Below, piece by piece: positions 61,814-64,000 of a stretch of DNA of 64,000 bases. Location: assembly GCF_026341515.1 (NCBI RefSeq), contig NZ_JAPEOK010000001.1, positions 8,804,001 through 8,868,000 on the forward strand, in the 5' to 3' direction. This DNA comes from Streptomyces sp. NBC_00878 (GTDB lineage Bacteria > Actinomycetota > Actinomycetes > Streptomycetales > Streptomycetaceae). The notes below the pieces were generated by a model. That model made no database searches. It was not told where the DNA came from and saw nothing but the letters and a program-made list of their open reading frames with translations. Position 1 is the stretch's first letter. Each line of letters starts with the position of its first letter. Position numbers and translations under genes: made by a program.

Positions 61814-63418
61814 ATGAACCGTAAGACTTTGGTGCTGCCGGCCGTGATCGGTCTGCTCGCCCCGGTCCTCGCCGCGTGCGGCGGTTCCGACAGCGGCGAC
61901 AACGGCGGCGACGCCATCGTCGTCGGCACTACCGACCGGTTCACCGCCTCGAAGGAGAACCCGGCGCCGCTCGACCCGGCCTCCGCGTACGACGTCGGCA
62001 CCTGGAACATCCTCCGCCAGACCGTCCAGACGCTGTTGGTCATGCCCAACGGCGGTGGCGACCCGGCGCCCGAGGCAGCCGAGGAGTGCGGCTTCACCGA
62101 CTCGGGCAACGAGCGGTACGCGTGCACCCTGCGCAAGGACCTCAAGTTCTCGAACGGCGACGCGATCACCGCCGAGGACGTGAAGTTCTCCATCGACCGC
62201 GCCCTGCGGATCAAGGCCGACAGTGGGGTCTTCGCGCTGCTGTCCACCGTCGACACCGTCGAGACCAAGGGCGACCGAGAGGTGATCTTCCACCTCAATA
62301 GCGCGGACGCCACCTTCCCCTTCAAGCTGTCCACGCCGGTCGCGGGCATCGTCAACCCCGACGACTACGACAAGAACAAGCTGCGGGACGGCTTCGACGT
62401 GAGCGGCTCCGGGCCGTACACCCTCAAGGCCGAGGCCAAGAACGACGAGATCGTCAAGGCCGTCTTCACCAAGAACCCCAACTACCAGGGGACTTCGGAG
62501 CTGAAGAACGACAAGGTCGAGCTGCGTTCCTTCCAGAGCACCGACGCCATGGGCACCGCGCTCGACAAGGGCGACATCGACATGATGACCCGCACCATGT
62601 CGCCCGCGCAGATCAAGAAGCTCCAGAACGACAAGGGCACCGACATCGACCTGATCGAGCAGCCCGGTCTGGAGATCCGCTACCTCGGCTTCAACACCAA
62701 CGACCCGTCGGTGAAGACGAAGGCGGTCCGTCAGGCGATGGCCCAGGTCATCAACCGCGGCGAACTCACCTCGCAGGTGTACGGCTCCGGCGCCGACCCG
62801 CTGTACTCCATGGTCCCGGCCACCGTCACCGGCCACGCCAACTCGTTCTTCAACAAGTACGGCGTCCCGAGCATCCCCAAGGCCAGGGACCTGCTGTCCG
62901 CGGCGAGCATCCCCACACCGGTGGAGCTGACGCTGCACTACACGGACGACCACTACGGCCCGGCCACCAAGGAGGAGTTCGAGCTGCTCCAGAAGCAGCT
63001 GAACGACAGCGGCCTGTTCAAGGTGAAGATCAAGGGCGAGAACTGGGCGACGTTCCGCCCGAACGAGCAGAAGGGCGAGTACGAGGTCTACGGCATGGGC
63101 TGGTTCCCGGACTTCCCCGACGCCGACAACTACCTCGCGCCGTTCCTCGACAAGGACAACACGATCGGCTCGCCGTACGCGAACCCCGAGATCCGCACCA
63201 AGCTGATCCCCGACTCCCGCCGCGAGGCCGACCGGCTCAGCGCCTCGAAGAGCATCGAGGAGATCCAGAGCATCGTCGCCGACGACGTCCCGGTGCTGCC
63301 GCTGTGGCAGGGCAAGCAGTACATCGCCGCACAGGACGACATCACCGGCGCCGAGTACGCGCTCAACTCGTCCGCGACGCTCCAGCTGTGGGAGCTCGGC
63401 CGCGGAGTCAGCAGCTGA
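61814..63418 (+). CDS. ABC transporter family 5 solute-binding lipoprotein (peptide/nickel/oligopeptide type)
   Basis: This 534-residue protein has a lipoprotein signal (MNRKTLVLPAVIGLLAPVLA, with Cys in the lipobox LAAC). The family 5 SBP signatures YACTLRKDLKFSNGDAITAE, VKFSIDRALRI and IRYLGFNTNDPSVKTKAVRQ follow, and the C-terminal DNYLAPFLDKDNT contacts ligand. It should bind a peptide or similar solute outside the membrane. No permease or ATPase gene follows; a terminator and an opposite-strand regulator do, so it either serves a transporter encoded elsewhere or works alone. The ATG follows TGGAG. Confidence 0.92.
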   Translation: MNRKTLVLPAVIGLLAPVLAACGGSDSGDNGGDAIVVGTTDRFTASKENPAPLDPASAYDVGTWNILRQTVQTLLVMPNGGGDPAPEAAEECGFTDSGNERYACTLRKDLKFSNGDAITAEDVKFSIDRALRIKADSGVFALLSTVDTVETKGDREVIFHLNSADATFPFKLSTPVAGIVNPDDYDKNKLRDGFDVSGSGPYTLKAEAKNDEIVKAVFTKNPNYQGTSELKNDKVELRSFQSTDAMGTALDKGDIDMMTRTMSPAQIKKLQNDKGTDIDLIEQPGLEIRYLGFNTNDPSVKTKAVRQAMAQVINRGELTSQVYGSGADPLYSMVPATVTGHANSFFNKYGVPSIPKARDLLSAASIPTPVELTLHYTDDHYGPATKEEFELLQKQLNDSGLFKVKIKGENWATFRPNEQKGEYEVYGMGWFPDFPDADNYLAPFLDKDNTIGSPYANPEIRTKLIPDSRREADRLSASKSIEEIQSIVADDVPVLPLWQGKQYIAAQDDITGAEYALNSSATLQLWELGRGVSS

Positions 63419-63451
63419 CATCGTCCGACCTCGTTCGGAATGGACACGCAG

Positions 63452-63484
63452 AACGGCCGCCCCCTCACAAAGGGGGCGGCCGTT
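63452..63484. terminator. Bidirectional terminator
   Basis: The perfect 14-bp stem AACGGCCGCCCCCT/AGGGGGCGGCCGTT has a 5-nt loop and is followed by TCTGT. It lies between the convergent solute-binding protein and response regulator genes. Confidence 0.9.
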
Positions 63485-63526
63485 TCTGTCAGAGGTCTCG
63501 AGAGGTCCTCAAGACGTTCGGTGCGA

Positions 63527-63550
63527 GGTCTTGGTCTTGGTCTTGGTCTT
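63527..63550. repeat. GGTCTT hexamer repeated four times
   Basis: Four perfect tandem copies in the 3' flank of the response regulator gene, outside any coding frame with family features. Confidence 0.7.
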
Positions 63551-63582
63551 GAGATGCCCTCAGAGGCCCGGTGCGGTGGCAC

Positions 63583-64000
63583 TCACTGCGCGCCGGGGCG
63601 CACCAGACCGCTCTCGTACGCGTACACCGCGGCCTGTACGCGGTCGCGCAGCCCCAGCTTGGTGAGGACGTGGCCCACGTGGGTCTTGACCGTCGTCTCG
63701 CTGACGAACAGATCGGCGGCGATCTCCGCGTTCGACAGCCCGCGGGCCACCAGCTTCAGCACCTCGACCTCGCGCTCGGTGAGCGTGTGGAGGGAGTCGG
63801 GCACCGGCTCGTCGCCCGAGGGCAGATGACTCGCGTACTTGTCGAGGAGCCGACGGGTGATGCTGGGCGCGAGCATGGCCTCACCGGAGGCCACCACACG
63901 GATCGCCTGCACCAGTTCGTTGGCGGGGGCGTCCTTGAGGAGGAAGCCGCTTGCGCCGGCGCGCAGCGCCTCCACGACGTACTCGTCGAGATCGAAGGTC
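63583..64000 (-). CDS. LuxR/NarL-type response regulator, N-terminus outside window
   Basis: The frame is open to the right edge. Upstream of the GTG at 63975 it reads TFDLDEYV, continuing into VEALRAGASGFLLKDAPANE, the end of a receiver domain with the conserved Lys. The C-terminus is a LuxR HTH (LTEREVEVLKLVARGLSNAE, then ETTVKTHVGHVLTKLGLRDR). The phosphoacceptor Asp is outside the window. It is a two-component DNA-binding response regulator; the partner kinase is probably just beyond the edge. Confidence 0.93.
   Translation of the reverse strand, partial: TFDLDEYVVEALRAGASGFLLKDAPANELVQAIRVVASGEAMLAPSITRRLLDKYASHLPSGDEPVPDSLHTLTEREVEVLKLVARGLSNAEIAADLFVSETTVKTHVGHVLTKLGLRDRVQAAVYAYESGLVRPGAQ

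Noticed and set aside
61427..63421. 664-codon minus-strand frame opposite the solute-binding protein
   Set aside because: Shadow frame with Val/Leu/Gly repeats; the plus strand has a lipobox and family signatures.

Overview
The window is high-G+C chromosomal DNA from a Streptomyces species. Two chaplin genes, mycothiol ligase MshC, a GylR-controlled glycerol operon, F420-type enzymes, leaderless TANNNT promoters and several genes with the usual Streptomyces neighbours point to this. From about 29.5 kb to the right end, gene content and order match, from memory, the S. coelicolor metH - gyl - mshC - chpC/chpH neighbourhood, with a few accessory genes inserted.

Left part (1-23.3 kb, all + strand): the baseplate half of an extracellular contractile injection system (eCIS). 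In order: a partial small gene, a 2260-residue DUF4157 protein ending in an HNH-like nuclease, a SUKH-type immunity gene, an Afp7-like tube-adaptor protein, a LysM adaptor, a gpD-like hub, a gpV-like spike, a PAAR-like tip, a gp25-like wedge, two giant baseplate-J-like proteins, a P2-gpI-like tail protein, a DUF6519 protein and an endolysin-like amidase. Sheath, tube and ATPase genes are not seen and presumably lie left of the window. Many junctions overlap by 4 bp (ATGA/GTGA) or TGATG, so the set is probably one transcript.

23.4-29.3 kb: a convergent M1 metallopeptidase, a 201-bp MITE-like element whose terminal repeat supplies the stop codon of the next gene, a membrane-bound Pls/PosA-type NRPS-like synthetase, and tRNA-Leu(GAG).

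29.5-44.1 kb: M20 peptidase, chpH, a long sortase-anchored chaplin with a collagen-like stretch, DUF5703, a conserved hypothetical, a RecD2-like protein that has lost Walker A, an aldo/keto reductase, an LLM-class oxidoreductase, a ferritin-like protein, CorA, and the conserved block histidine phosphatase - DUF3090 - SCO1664-family kinase-like protein - MshC.

44.2-51.1 kb: accessory genes. A glutamine-rich protein and a subtilase share a C-terminal module. They are followed by a frameshifted Tat-exported beta-propeller protein, a PAC2-family protein, a FadR-type regulator, and a nucleoside phosphorylase coupled to a 57-codon ORF.

51.2-60.4 kb: glycerol catabolism (glpD, glpK, glpF, repressor gylR) with matching 17-bp operators before glpF and gylR, then divergent metH. 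60.7-64 kb: a HAD phosphatase, a solitary family 5 solute-binding lipoprotein, and a LuxR-type response regulator cut by the window edge. Terminators are mostly strong hairpins between convergent genes.
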